Assembly (NCBI GenBank): GCA_037389465.1
Contig: JAZARR010000187.1
Span: 1,364,001 to 1,428,000 of the forward strand
Origin: Baylisascaris procyonis
Taxonomy: Eukaryota; Nematoda; Chromadorea; Rhabditida; Ascarididae
Direction: 5' to 3'
Length of the DNA stretch: 64,000 nucleotides
This document shows, one piece after another, positions 12,354-25,547 of the stretch. The position numbers were made by a program, and so were the translations under genes. The stretch's first letter is position 1; every line of letters starts with the position of its first letter. The notes beneath the pieces are model-generated. The model made no database searches. It worked only from the letters and a program-made list of their open reading frames with translations, and was not told the DNA's origin.

Positions 12354-15300
12354 TCAGAGAAACATGTAAATTTGTCGAAAACGCTGAAAGGATGGAATTA
12401 GTGAGGAATTACTTCATTAACCTGCAACCGTCGAAGCCAAACAACGTTAGTTGCGTTGAAAGCGAATAGGAAAGGCGTGCAAAAGCATAAAATGTTAGTA
12501 TATGCAAAACGCACCACGTGATGACGTACCGGCTTGATGACCGAATGCAGACTTGTCGTACTCATCGATAACGGATGGAAGCGAGTAGGAGTTCCTAATT
12601 CCACGAACTGAAATTATTTCTTTTTTAACGCTTAAAATATGAAACGATACTATTATATCCGAACAAATAAACCAGATGACAATTCATAACAAATGGGTTT
12701 CATAGTGAAAATCATATATGAAAGAGTTTTTAAATGATTTTCAACGTTACCAAATCGTTCAAGCCGCTTCTTCATTCCACACTTTCAACCTCAATTGTTC
12801 AAATCTCCTAAGATACACGTGCCCAGTATGCTTCTATGCTTGTACTAAACATAACATAACCTACTGTGGCATAAGTGTCCGCTCAACAATACAACCTTTC
12901 TCTTTCTTTTGTCCTTCTGCAATCCTCCCCCACTCTATTCCCTCCTTCAAATAAAATTATAAGAATACAGCTAAACAATCAAGAATACTTTAATTGGAAT
13001 ATGGAACATGTAAAGACAAAGAATTCCATGAAAAGTTTTCTTTTCAGCACAAAACACCTTCATCATGGTCTTTCTTTTTACAAAAAAATAAATAAATAAA
13101 TGAAATAAAATAAAATAAAATTAAAATAAAAATAAAGATAAGCAGCAAATAAAAAGCAAACCCTGTTTGAATGTGGAGGAATGCGGCTATGCGATTGAGT
13201 CTTCGCAAATTTTGATGAAGTCGCTGGACTGGCGAATAAACCATCCGCATTTCTCTTCTTTGGTGTAGTCTTCATTTGATTTAGACCACCACATGTGGCT
13301 TGCTTCTGAAATCAGTGATCACTGCTCACAAGAACATCTTAGGACAATATCCCACCTTTATTATCCTTTTCAGCTGCATGGAAAGTCGACAAACCAACAA
13401 ACCTTCATCTTTCACGGCAATTTAACAACTGTTTCAAATCAAGACAACACATGTATTACATCTTTTACAACAACAACAACAGCTTATAGCTCTTGCTGAT
13501 GAATGAAAATTTCGCTCACAAGCCTAATCCTGACTGGCAACCTTTCACTTTTCCAGCAAATGCCTCTAGTCGACGGGACTACTATGAACCTGCTATACCA
13601 TAAATGCCAATCAGAGATCACTGGGCGATCATCAAAATGGGCGATACAAACAACAGAATTGATGTGATTACCATATCGACTAATCATCCATAATAGCGCC
13701 CTTGGCATCTCAATTGGTTTACGATATTTGCCCAAAGGAAAGATGGCTGATGGTCATATTTCCTTTGGGCGAGAAATTCCCGCTTACCATACTATCAAAC
13801 AATGATTACCACTGAAGAGTGAATTATTAAATTACATAAACAATACAGATACTCATTCAAGTGTTTCCAATAATAGCAAAAAGAAACAGAAAATTTTCTA
13901 TGACTTTCACAATGTTCAACCCGAAGAACTCCGAAAAAAAAACATTTCTTGTGCAATTTCAGGTTCGATTTCAGGTTGGTTCCATTAAATTCAAGATTTC
14001 AGTTCACATTTTCTCGAAGATAAAGCTTAAACGTCAATGACCAATAAGCACCAAAATGAGATTTTCCATACAATAATCGAGAGGTAGAAGTTTTTTAATC
14101 AAAAGGATTGAAGACTGATCTCGAAGTTTAGGTGCTCACCTTTCTCATTCTATCAAGTTCCTTTTGCGCTTTATATTCCTCCATGATCCATTCGACGTGT
14201 TCATACGGTGTCTGCCCATCAATAAAAATCGCTTCATGTGGCTCATGCTTCGCACTGTACTTCTCTACTTCGGTTTTCAATTCTCTCAATACGACCGGCA
14301 AGCGCGTTGCGATGTATTTTTGACGCTGAAAATCCACCTTTTTACTCGCATCCTCAAAATAAAATTTGTTAAGCGACAATAGAAAAGGAGGTGGAAGGGA
14401 AGGGAAGGGGCTAGGGGAGGGGGACGGTAAGGGAAGAACGGCCCAAAGAATGTACCCTGTCTCCACACCAAATGCGCGAAAGGGCCTTACTTCAGGCATC
14501 ACCTTGATTTCTTTTTGCCTCTTTCCCTTCGAAAACTCCAATCTTCTGCCACCGAAATCCCACATTCTAGGATAAATAGCTATCATCACCTCTCCCTCAA
14601 AAATTCTAGATAAATTACTGCACAAAACTATGGCCTTCCTATTCTCTCTTTCCTCCTTCCGACCACTCCCCTCTGAGCCCTCCCTCCCATAGCTATTGCT
14701 CTGCGCAAATGAAACCTTTTAAGCTGAAGTATAAAACTTAAGTTGGTTAACTCTCTGGTTGATTATAAAAACAAAAATCTTGCCAAAAAACCTGGTAAAA
14801 GGAAAACGCTTAAGCTGGAAAAAAATTGCTTTCGTAGAGGTTCAAACCAAAAAACACTTCATTTAATCTGGAACACAGGAATTGTGTTGAACGCATAATG
14901 CTCACTATGTTTTCCCATCATAATATGCAATTCTTTATAATCATTTCGCATCAAGAAACCTCAATCATAGAACACAATAAACATAATATTAGCAACCCTT
15001 TATGAAAGTTAAGAAAGAGACCTGAAGTGCAACCTGAAGTTGACCACCACGATTTTTATAGGTGCTTTTATCGTTCGCATGACTCTCATAATCAACTTTT
15101 TCAGCCCACAGATCCTTCCATTCCTTCAGTTTAGAATAAACGTCGAGCCTTTCCTGGTAAAATCGGCTTAATTTTTCCACCTCTTGTAGCAGCTTCTCCA
15201 AGTCTGCAGCAGTGTTCGTACCTGTAATTACTTATCACAGTCTGGTGCGATAGTATGATTTCAACACCTGCAGTCTATATATATAAAGTCGCATGTTTGA

Positions 15301-18113
15301 TAAAATGCAACGCAAAACATAAACGACGAAGTCTAAAGATTTGCCAGAGATCATAAACACGAGTACGAGTACTTAGGAATATCCGTTATAGAAGAATGTT
15401 TTCGCTGTTCAATGCGTAGCACCTCAGAGCAATTCTCTGTAGAAAAAAAAAAAAAAAAGAGAAAAAAAAAGAATAAAACAAAACAAAAAATAAAACTTTC
15501 AAGGAAGTTCAAGTTCAAAGAAATCGTGTACCCCTTCATTTTTAGGAGCATCTCAAAATATGAAACGTGAAAAAGAAATATAATAAAGAAAGTGCCATAT
15601 CGAATTAAATCAGAGAAGATCCATTACAAACGTTTCTATTCATAAATAATATTAAAAAAAGATGATCTTATCAAATAAAATATCTAAATCGATCGAAGAA
15701 AAGTCAACGTAGTAATAAAATTTTTTATGAAAATAAGGAATCACTTTCTATGATTTCAGTGTCTAAATTTTACTACCTAAACATCTTCTCACCATCCCCC
15801 TCTTTCAAACATTCTCATTCAAACATGAGCATCACCATATATCCCATATAAAACAAAGATTACTTACTGGGATTGAATGCATGAGCAAAACGTCGTTCAC
15901 CTTCGGCAACATGGCAAAGATCCCACAACTCTTCCAGCTTGACCATCGCTTCAGTGTAATCGAATTGAGCTTGCTCGATCCATTCGTTGTATTCCATTCT
16001 AGCCTGATATTAGCGCCTTCTATAGAACCACATTTCACATGTCCCCCTTCCCCTCCCCTGCACTCTCGTTCACAGTGCTAATGCAATTTCATTGCATTAG
16101 GAAGATGCTTCTTCCTTCCTCTTGCTCTTAAATTTATAGAAGAATACATCAGTACAGAGTACCATTTGAATCTGCGAGAATAATATTCATCCATGAGAAA
16201 AATAAAGATCAGTACTCTCAATTCATAATAATACTGCTGATGGTTTTTCTATCACAAACATCATAAAGACAGAATTTTTGTTTTGGAATTTCTCAAAAAA
16301 TGAAGTGAAATCGTTCTTTAAACATACCAAGTTCATTAAAACCTATGCCGAAATTTTTGACAGATTGGTATCAACATCAACCACCAAAGAAATAACAATA
16401 GTACAAATAATAAAACAACAACCACAAATCTGAAAAACACAAACCGCGCGATGGGCATCCCTGAATTCTTCCATGAATGAATCGTCGAATACAAGTTCCT
16501 GATTATCGAGAGCAATATCGATGAAAGTTTTCGTGGCCTCACTCACTGGTACCTTGCCCATTTGATGATACCAACGTTGCAGATCGGTTTGCCACTGTGA
16601 TGCACGACCCATACGCTCACTGAGCTCTCGGCTCGATTCAATCACACGCTCTTGAAGACGTTGTAGTGTCTCATCATCCCATATCTTTAAAAAAAAAATT
16701 AAAAATATATTCAAAATTTTTGATGAAAGGTGATTGTCGTTGTGATTGGAATACCAAACATATGTTTATTTTGTGACCTTCCTAGATCCTCACCTACCCG
16801 ATCATAAAACCTGTTGTATGCTAAAGTCCATCGCGTTCGAAGATGAATAGTTATCGCTGCAAAAAACCTCTCAGGAAACGCTGCATATCACAATGGTGGC
16901 GAAGCTAATCCGAAAAGTAATCAAAACGAGATTCAAGAATTGAAGGAAGGATGGCAGATATCAGCGGCTTCCCAAAAACAGACATCCATACTCAGACAGA
17001 CAGACAGACACTCATACCAACGATTTCCGATCTGTCATCGATGCGCCTTTTGATGACTACTGTCTCACAAAAGAAACAATACCTTCTCTTGATCAGGCAT
17101 TTCGCCAGCCTCCTGACCAAGTCGCATAGTAATATTTCGCATTTCTTCCACCATCTGACGTTGTCCTTTCAGTCGATCCTCCTTGAGAGCGGTCAGTCGA
17201 GTCCGTTCCTTGTCCAAAGCACGATACTAAATCAATCAATCAATACAAGGGATCAACAGCGAGCACTGGAAATATGATTAGAAGAATAGTCGTCAAAAGA
17301 ACTTCCTTCTGGATCCATAAGGATGAAATTACCTGTTTCTTTTTGGAACAATGAACGCCCCATCAACCCAACCATTCCATCAACAATTCTTTTGTCCATC
17401 TTCTCTGGCGATTTCTATGTCGTGCCGTTTTACCTACGATCCTATATGACTTCACATGGCAAAAGAAATGAATGAATGTTAAAACTAACAAGTCCAACTG
17501 ATCCCGGCCGATATGGATGCGCTTCGAATGCCGGAAGACCAAGCTCGGCTCGCATCTCATTGATTTCGGGTAGCCAATCTTTTATGGAGGCTTTCACCGA
17601 TATTACCATCTCGGATTCGGATTCAAGCTGAGATTAAAACATACAACGTGAAAAACAAATAACTTTTTACTATTTCCACCTCACTATATTACTATCACCC
17701 CTCCCTCCCCCCTCCAATATTACCATAAAATAACATCTAACGTTCAAATTTACTTTCGTTTTGCAAACGATTTCCTCGCTAGCACATCTTCATAACAGTT
17801 TACTAATTGAAATATGCCCATAAGAATTCATTAAACGGCATATTTTCACCTAAAGAATGACATATAGAGGAAGAGATACTAATGGTAATGCCGATCATAT
17901 TTTAGAACATCAATAATAATTTTTAAAATCAAATTGTAGATAAACAATCACAAAAATGTAGATATGCGGATTTAAAAAAATCAATGCTTTCGAGTAATTC
18001 AACCATTGTCTATTATCTCTCATAGATGGCGAAATGCTGTTAATGGATGAAGATTATAATTAGTAAATTTCATCGGTGTATTTCTTACGATTTAAGAGTC
18101 ATAGCTATCAATT

Positions 18114-18154
<41 letters not shown>

Positions 18155-18938
18155 GCAATGAATTGAAAAAAGACAGTCATTAATTTAAAAGGAACCTCAA
18201 ATATTGCAAATAATACTAACCATTTCGTTCATGAGTGATTTTATATGACGATAGAAGCACTCCACACGGCTCACCCTTTGAGCTTCGTCCATATATACTT
18301 CATCCCATAATTCATTGAGTCGATCCATCGTCCCACGGATTACGGTGACCGCCTCTGCTGTTGAAAGATCGACAGAAATCCTGTAATGTGGATAAAGGTG
18401 TTCTCCTCCTTCAACAGACTCCTTCTCAATACAGCCCTCTCCTCTCAACCAAGTCTACTTAAATTCTAACTTTCCAAGCCTTGATCGCCAAGAATCCAAG
18501 TCAAGTCGTGCTGTATTGCAATTCCCTGACAACTTTCAGCACCCATCACCCCGCAATCGCTTTAACTTGCTGTAGTCATAGAGATCTATTGTTATGTTTA
18601 GTTCCAATAAGCATGCATCATTTCTGGCTACAGCTCTTCCCGTGTCCATGATTGCTGCCTCCTTCTCCTTCCCCCGCCCCCGTTCCCAACAATCTTCTAG
18701 TGTCTGTTCGTTTTTTTTTTTTGGAAAGCCAACTTTATAGTTGAGCACGCATAAACAGAAGCAGGTTAGAAATAAATGACGAAGCCTTCGAAATCTTTTC
18801 GAACAAATAACACAATATGCGCTTTTTGCATCCAGCTTACCCGATCAATCGCTTTCACAATTCATAAACAAAAAAAAGCAGGCATAAAAAAGAATCAAAG
18901 ATCAATGACATATACCTTCGACGTGATGCAGATGTCAT
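12354..18938 (-). CDS. PRC1/Ase1/MAP65 microtubule-bundling protein (SPD-1 type)
   Basis: PRC1-family proteins cross-link antiparallel microtubules of the spindle midzone and are needed for cytokinesis. Eleven exons join in phase: 18938-18916, 18380-18221, 17627-17490, 17226-17083, 16684-16445, 16003-15868, 15221-15034, 14352-14140, 13305-13162, 12607-12530 and 12383-12354, giving 497 residues. Landmarks: LNELWDEVYMDEAQRVSRVE near the N-terminus (matches the family's LWD..G....QR..R), coiled-coil-rich dimerisation exons, then the spectrin-like microtubule-binding core with KEWKDLWAEKVDYE and the family signature KNRGGQLQ (about 336-343), then a basic Ser/Thr-rich tail (KTTPKKRNADGLFASP) as in PRC1, a likely site of CDK control. 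A TTTTTTTAG site 33 bases before the ATG suits spliced-leader addition. The first (7-codon) and last (9-codon) exons are the least certain. The product is shorter than human PRC1 (about 620). Confidence 0.9.
13730..13770. repeat. Inverted repeat, 12-bp perfect stem
   Basis: GCCCAAAGGAAA (13730-13741) and its exact complement (13759-13770) flank a 17-base loop inside a PRC1-gene intron. Confidence 0.85.
14384..14440 (+). other. G-rich tract with quadruplex potential in a PRC1-gene intron
   Basis: The plus strand carries at least five runs of three or more G with spacers of one to seven bases (14397-14425). On the transcribed minus strand this is a long C/T tract about 30-90 bases upstream of the acceptor of the NRGG-proximal exon at 14352, where it could assist 3' splice-site recognition. 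Confidence 0.6.
18118..18151. repeat. (TA)n microsatellite
   Basis: Uninterrupted AT/TA dinucleotides in an intron of the PRC1 gene. Confidence 0.95.
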
Positions 18939-19450
18939 TGTTAATCAGTGAAATTAATCGAATATGAATCCTAAAAAAATAATACTTGTTAAACATTTTT
19001 ATTAAATTATAACACGACGATAATAAATATAAATGATTTGAAACGTATGAACGATTTAATTAACAACACTCATATATATTTGAGACGGCGAATAATGTCA
19101 TAAAACGATGGATGCAGCATTAAAAGACTATCTATGCCTTATTTTTAAACAGTAACCTAAGCCTTCATGTAGAACTAAGCTTAAGTTTTCAGACGATAGT
19201 TAAATACTTGTGGCGCAACTGTCGTGGCGTAGGCATCTTAACATATACGCATCGAACTTCAGAAAACATCGAAACACCGATCGACGATCATCTCTTGAAC
19301 TCACTAAACTGGTGAATGGGAAATGAGGGCGACCGCCTTCAGAAGTCCTCTAAGGATATAAAAGGAAGATCTTATAAGATGAGAAGCTAGTCAATCGACA
19401 AGGAAAATGAGAGGAAACAATAATCGAAGAGAGTAATATAATCATCGCTT

Positions 19451-20200
19451 TCATAAGGATAACTGCTGTCCATCGACAGCCGATACAGCTGATAGGTTTT
19501 TTTTAATGCCATCTAGGCAGAAATAAAATAAAAGAATTGATTTAATATGCGTGTTTGCAATTATACCTATCACATCAAGTGACACTGGATACTGCAAAAA
19601 AATAATAATAATAAATAAAATAAAATAAAATAAAACGATAGTACTGATTGAACGAAATGGCACATATATACAGATATATATATATATTACAATTTCTACA
19701 CTACTACTATCCCAATAAGGCTTTCCTACTCTCAGACAGACACATCCAAGCGTGTGTATACCAGTCAACCAGTATAACAAAATAAAAAAATAAAAACATC
19801 AAAGTAAGCCATTTAGTATGAGCTACATACCAAACCGATGAGAAGTAAAACACACATGCACACTGATTAACAAGCAAGACCACACCCTATTTATATCTTT
19901 GGCTACGGTCTCGAAGACATGGGGGATCAAAATCCAAATGGGGGAGATATTAATAACAAGAGCAATCAAATTCGGGCAAAACAACTTGTTAAATAAAATG
20001 AAGATCACCACGATTACTGAGATTATAAAAAAACATTTGACCGTAATATCACTCGTTATCAGTGGATAAATAATTGAATATGATACATGCGAGTGGACAC
20101 AAGTGGACACGGATGGACATACATAGTTAAGATATGACGCTTTGATAACGCATTTTTTAAATTCAAATTTACAAAAATAGATGACCACCGCATCGAACAT
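19451..20200 (-). CDS. Possible small multi-span membrane protein
   Basis: Four exons can be joined in phase: 20200-19831, 19725-19691, 19591-19567 and 19488-19451 (155 residues). The first exon encodes hydrophobic stretches (IISVIVVIFILFNKLF; LIALVINISPIWILIPHVF) consistent with two or three membrane spans. The tail reads SHRFGKPYWDSSSVEI, YPVSLDVI, AVSAVDGQQLSL. The third exon (25 bases) has an excellent T-rich GCAG acceptor, while the second uses a poorer GAGTAG. All three junctions agree in phase, which favours a real gene, but the exons are tiny and no family was recognised. The true start may be an internal acceptor (AATCTCAG near 20012). It lies about 480 bases upstream of the PRC1 trans-splice site on the same strand. 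Confidence 0.38.
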
Positions 20201-21459
20201 ATCAAAAAACCTTCAACAAACCACACAAATATCGGCGAGAAACGATGAAATGAGAAAATTGTGAATTAAACTACGCGTTATATATTCAAATTTGGCGTTC
20301 CCGCATTTTCGCTTCGAAAATAACGAATTTCGCGCCTTATTTCTATTATTTGAAAGAAGTGATATTAAGCTACAATTGACTACCGCAGTTACTATGATCC
20401 ATCCGATTAAATGTTTTATCTACCAGTTTTTTATTTTTTTATCTAACTTTTTCTTTATTATAAACTTGTTTTTTTATTTTATAAACTTCATTGCGTTAAA
20501 TTCTGCTTTGTCACCTTAGAAGCTCTGAGTTAAGCAATGCAAATAGGTTTGTCGGAATGTTTTTATTTTTTCTTGCTAACTATATAAAAGTTGATAAAAA
20601 GCTATGAGTTTTGCAAATAAAAGCTGTAAGCTACGTGGGTGGCCTAATATCATATCCGTATTGCAAGATAGATGGCTATTATCATATGCGTGAGGACAGG
20701 CTTGAAGTTTATATTTTCGGCGCAATAGCCGATTTATTCACAGGATAACTAGTCTGGATCAGCGAAATAAGCGAATGAGAAGCACGCTCTTCGATCATAT
20801 TGCCAACCTACAACTTTATTACTCCATATTTGATGGTTTATTAAGTCGGCTAGACTTTCGATAGCAGTTTGAAGTGTTTTTGATGTTTAATTGGCGTTTA
20901 ATAAGCTTGAAATATATGTAGAAAAGCGCCAACGATAAACGTAACTTACAAGCTGCTGCCCTGAGGCACAATGGTGGTGAGCTTACCAGTCGGCCCTTAT
21001 GTCAGTTGACGTGGCGGTTATGTCAGTTGACAGTTGACAAAAAACCTTATGCGACAATTACATGTTTGTGCTCCTTCAGTAGATCCACTCATAAAATCTT
21101 GCAGTTGAGACGAACGGAAAGTGTTGGAAATATTCCTTCGAATTTAACGCTGAGTAAAATGGCATTAAATTTTTCATTTCGGTGCCACAGACTATAAAAT
21201 TAGATTACCGTATCCCAAATTTAGCTTATTGCGATGTGGAAAACTAGATGGAATTATCGTTCCGTTTTTATTCTCGACGATGAATTCAAATAAAATGGTT
21301 TAACATATTTGAATTAATCAAGGATATTCAAATGCTAGTCAGTAAATGTTGCGTTCAAAAGTTTATGACGGATCACTTGCTCTGAGTTGAGGTGAATGTG
21401 CTTGATGGCGCATGTGTCAGGAGTACAGAAGTTACGATTTTATATTTAAAGGGTTAGCA
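20201..21459. other. Divergent intergenic region
   Basis: It lies between the minus-strand membrane candidate and the plus-strand ePHD gene, so it probably contains both promoters. I see no conserved element. Open frames at 20292-20519 and 21006-21197 have no splice or composition support. Confidence 0.5.
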
Positions 21460-24400
21460 ATGAGTGGAACAGAAAACTCAAAGAAATCGAAACGTAGATC
21501 GACCTCAGCAACAAGTGGATTACAAAAAAATTCATCAAAACGTCGAAAAACTATTGCAATGAGACACTTTGATGTCGATAGTGAAGATGAACGCCTAAAA
21601 CAACGTCTCAACGCGAAATTCACCGTAAAACACAAGAAAATATCGGAAGACGCTCAAGGATGTTCCCTTCAACGAAATAATGGTAAACAATTCGCACTTA
21701 TTGATCACCACCACCAATATTTATACGATTTACGAAATAAGGAAAGGGAGAGGAGGGGTCATCGGATGTTATGATCCGAGAGAAGCAATGGAGGAAACCT
21801 GGTTGGATGACATTTCAGCCAGCCATATTTGTGACATAGCCGGGCCACGCTCAACACAATTGCATGGCCTCAAACAGGCATGCAAAAACGTGTCAAAGGC
21901 AACTCGAAAGAGGATCTCATATGATTGGGCAAGGAATTACGGATATGGTCATAGTGCTTATCTTCGTTCGGTTGGTTTCATTAGTTTTTGCTATGAATAA
22001 TTGGCTTAGCATTGGATTACACTTTGTTTCGGCACCGGAAGAACGAATGGACATGATTGTGGGTAGCTATATTCACTTAATATTCACCCGTATATCCTTT
22101 TGTTTTGCTGCCGTTTCCAGCAAACTTTTGAGTGCACATATTCGTCCTCGTTTATCTTGCTGCCTTACAATTTTGGAATTCCCAACGATTAATTTCGAAT
22201 CGACTCTGCGTCTATCTTTCAGCTAGTAGTATCATTCCTTCACATATGCTCATAAAATTTAACACGTTGTTTTCGCTGACTCACAAGTTTCTTCCGTTCT
22301 ATTTTTTCAGTTTATAAATTTCATAAAATCCATTTTTATAATTTTTTTTTTCAATTTTATTTGTCCTTTTTAAAATACTTTTATTATAGATGGTGCATTT
22401 TATGTGCACAATGGTGAAAGACATGATACAATTGTTCAACGAGCAGAGGATGCTCGAATCAATCGTGCCAATAAGGTACCCATATTTTTTACCTTAGCCT
22501 ATGACTTTTTGCCCTTTGGCCTATGACCTTTCTTCGTTGCTTATCACCTTCCCTGGTCTATGACCTCCCCTAACCTATGACCCCGTTATGGCCTAGATTA
22601 CTTCTAGGAAAGTAATCTATGGCCTTAATACAAGGAACGATCAGTCAGTTGGAGGTTAGAGAGTCATATTCTTTCTCCAGCTCCAGCTCTAGCTCCAGCT
22701 TGCGCCCTGTTGCAGAGGTCTGCTTTAGCATGACGTCAGGTACTTGCGGGTACTTACGCCGATAGCGATGTTTCAAACAATTAAAGATGGTGTGTACGGT
22801 CTTTTTTTAGCTTCCTTCAAAATTGCTGTTTAGTTTTACTGCTAAATTCTATCGGTTTGTCTTATTTATTACCGTCTGCAACTTTAACTAATATAGTACC
22901 TCGTGATCATTCATTATAAACGAATATTATCGAAGCATGAGGATAAAGGGATTATTCTTTGTGCCATGTCCATTGTCTCAAATTTTTTGAATTAGAGATG
23001 GATGGAGCTTAGAATTTTAAGGTCATTAATAAAGAAATCGACGGAAATCCGAGGATATTTAACTCTTATCGCGGTAATATAAATCATTTCAGGTTATTTT
23101 TCTAAGTATTTCACTGCTATATTCTAACTCTTTTCGTACCCTTCGTACTGATCCTATTGCTTGCCATTCTGATCCTGCGGACCTTATCCTATGGACTTAA
23201 TCCATTCCATTAGGATACTTGAAAGGCAAATAAAACCCAAAATTTTCCCGAAAAAAGGGTTTTACATCAATGATAACTGCATCAGTGGATTCCATTAGCT
23301 AGTACATTTGCGGCATTTAAATATATGCTTCACATTGTTTAGCCATCAGAAAGAAATGATTGTGTGCAAACACGATGGAAATGTGCACTATGCCAACAAC
23401 GTTCTTCACGTTCGATTTTGGGCGATTTATTCGGTCCATATTTTGTACGTGTTCCTGGCAAATATTGGCCATCATTTTTGGCGAAAAAGCCTTCACATCT
23501 TAACACAGAGGTGGGTCTCATCATTCAATGCTCATTAGGCGTAATCAGGTCGTTAAATGCTAGCTTTATTTAATTTTGTGAATTTTAAATAATTAGATAT
23601 ATTCTTTAGTATTAGAATTTTAAATTATAATGCTATGGGTATTCATATGTCTTTGCATTTTTCTCTGAAATCCTTTTTCGATGTATAAGTATCCTATTTA
23701 ATCAAGTGCAAGGAACCTGATGGTGGAACAGATTTAATTCGTTTTCTAGAAAAAATCCTTCAATGAAAACTTAAAAAAAAACAACTAAATCTCTCATATT
23801 TCGTTTTATTTTGCTTCGATCGTTCACTTATTTGAAGCTACATTGGATGCGATTTGATTTTTGATTTGAACGGTTTCTAGTCGACTTAATGTTTAGATGA
23901 TCGGTTTCATAAATGGGGATGTACTAGACAATATTTCATTGTTTTTGCGTTCTTAGCATAACATTACGGTGTTCCCTAGGCTGTAGTGCAAAGGACATAT
24001 CGTATTTCCTGATATAAGCTGCAGCTTTTAGCGTTCCGTTTAGATAAATCTTTATTATTTCGTTGTTTTGATTTATTTTTAGATCCCAAATTTATTGACA
24101 GTTTGCTAGTAAACCAGCAGGCAAGCTTGTATCTCAGTCTAAGGCGCGGTTATATTCGTAGAGAGCGTTTGCAATTTTCCAAAAAGGGTAATAGACCATG
24201 TTAGCAATCTTTGTGATATATTTTCCCATTTGTTTTCAGTCAGAATTTGTATTCGATTTATGGTTGCATGGAATGTGTGCGTTGACCGCACCTGATATTC
24301 ATATGTGGGATAATCAATTACCCGCACTTGAACGGAAAATCGTCTCATTTTGGAAACAAGTTAGTTTTTGCGTTGAAACGTTCTCGGTCTTTTTGGTTTT

Positions 24401-25547
24401 TTATTTTTATCTTCGTATCTTTTTCCGTCTATTTTTCTCTTTATGAGTGATCGGTATGACAAAAATAGTACTGAGTGCTGTTAGTCAAGCATCTCTTTCC
24501 TCTAGCATTATGCTTAAATCAGTAGTGTTGGCGAGAATATTTGTGCTTAAAGTATTCACTAACGAAGATTTTTAATAATTTCCCAAGATGATCAGATATT
24601 TGAATAGAGCTTGATAATATAAGAATATTATTAGTGCTAAATATGCTTATGTTATCGCACTTTTAGTTCAGGTATTGCTCTTTACCTTTGGTAATATGAG
24701 CTCTGTACCTTGATCTGACTAACGAGATTATCATGCAGTCAATGTCTAGGTAATTTCAGCGTTTTTTTTAGCATTGTGCAGTATGTTCGAAAGAAGGAGC
24801 AACGATTGAAATGAAGGGAAAATTAATGCACTTCCCATGCGCTTTTATGAAAGGTACCAATTTTGACGACAATTTTATCACCGCACGGATTATGAGACGT
24901 TGAGATCGTTTTGGGGGATAAGAAATAGCGCTGCAAGAAGGAATAAGCAGGAATAAAAAAGATTTTATCCTTTTCAGATGCATGAAGTGAATATTTTGTT
25001 CTCCTTCCTTCCTTATATTTGTCCTCAATAAATAGTAATTTTTAAGTGTTTTTTTTGGGGGGGGGGGGTAGAGGTTGTGTTCAGTTTCTTGCATTCAATG
25101 TAATCAATTCTATTTTTTTTCATTAATTTTTATTCATATCGTATCTTGTTTTATTGCACTCTTTATATTTAGCGATTAGAAGACTTTCGCTTCTCAAATA
25201 AAATTATAGTGATCAGTAAAGCACGAAGACGGGCCTACCGCCTCCCTCGATCTTTGGTACCTTCCCATTTGTTCCCCCAAAGTTTTTAGGTGCAACCCCG
25301 ATTTCAAATGTTGTTCTTTTTTTAAAAAAATATCATTTTCTGCATGACTTTTATTGTCACATCGGGGAATGTGTTCCTCCATCAGTATTGGCATTTGGTT
25401 AACCATTCGGATTATTTGGTTTATTTGGTTTAGCCTGACTGTGTTTAATCGATGTATCGCTAATGTTTATCCTCATTGTTCGGATTTATAGGTTACAAAT
25501 TGGACATTCCGATGGAACAGATCTCACCAGAATCAGAAGATAATTAA
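21460..25547 (+). CDS. Small nuclear protein with TCF20/RAI1-like extended PHD zinc-finger region
   Basis: Six exons join in phase: 21460-21682, 22390-22475, 23343-23510, 24240-24359, 24772-24853 and 25492-25547 (244 residues). The N-terminus is basic and nuclear-like (SKKSKRRSTS, SSKRRKTIAM). Residues about 110-222 follow the order of the ePHD region in vertebrate TCF20/RAI1: CALC (117-120) then ILGDLFGPYF, WLHGMCA (W167, H169, C172), then CAVCSKEGATIE (201-212) and HFPCAF (H219, C222). Such domains bind chromatin or nucleosomes. The ATG sits three bases after a TTAG acceptor-like site, fitting trans-splicing. Compared with TCF20 the protein is tiny, and the last zinc ligands (C..C-x-K-H) seem replaced by an acidic tail (MEQISPESEDN). 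A longer alternative 3' end is possible. Confidence 0.83.
22470..22700. repeat. Degenerate CCTATGACC repeats and CTCCAG hexamers in an intron
   Basis: Five to six diverged copies of a CCTATGACCTT-like unit (22495-22590) are followed by a short run of CTCCAG/CTCTAG hexamers (about 22675-22700). They lie within the second intron of the ePHD gene, GC-richer than the flanks, and have no coding frame. Confidence 0.6.

Noticed and set aside
13484..13735. 83-codon minus-strand frame within a PRC1 intron
   Set aside because: The flanking exons (14352-14140 and 13305-13162) join in phase and match PRC1 without it. No acceptor or donor in phase was found, and chance frames of this length are common here.
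18197..18448. Frame extending the second PRC1 exon upstream (MRGEGCIEKES...)
   Set aside because: It is read-through of the intron: a clear TTACAG acceptor at 18381-18382 and the phase-matched first exon at 18938-18916 replace it.
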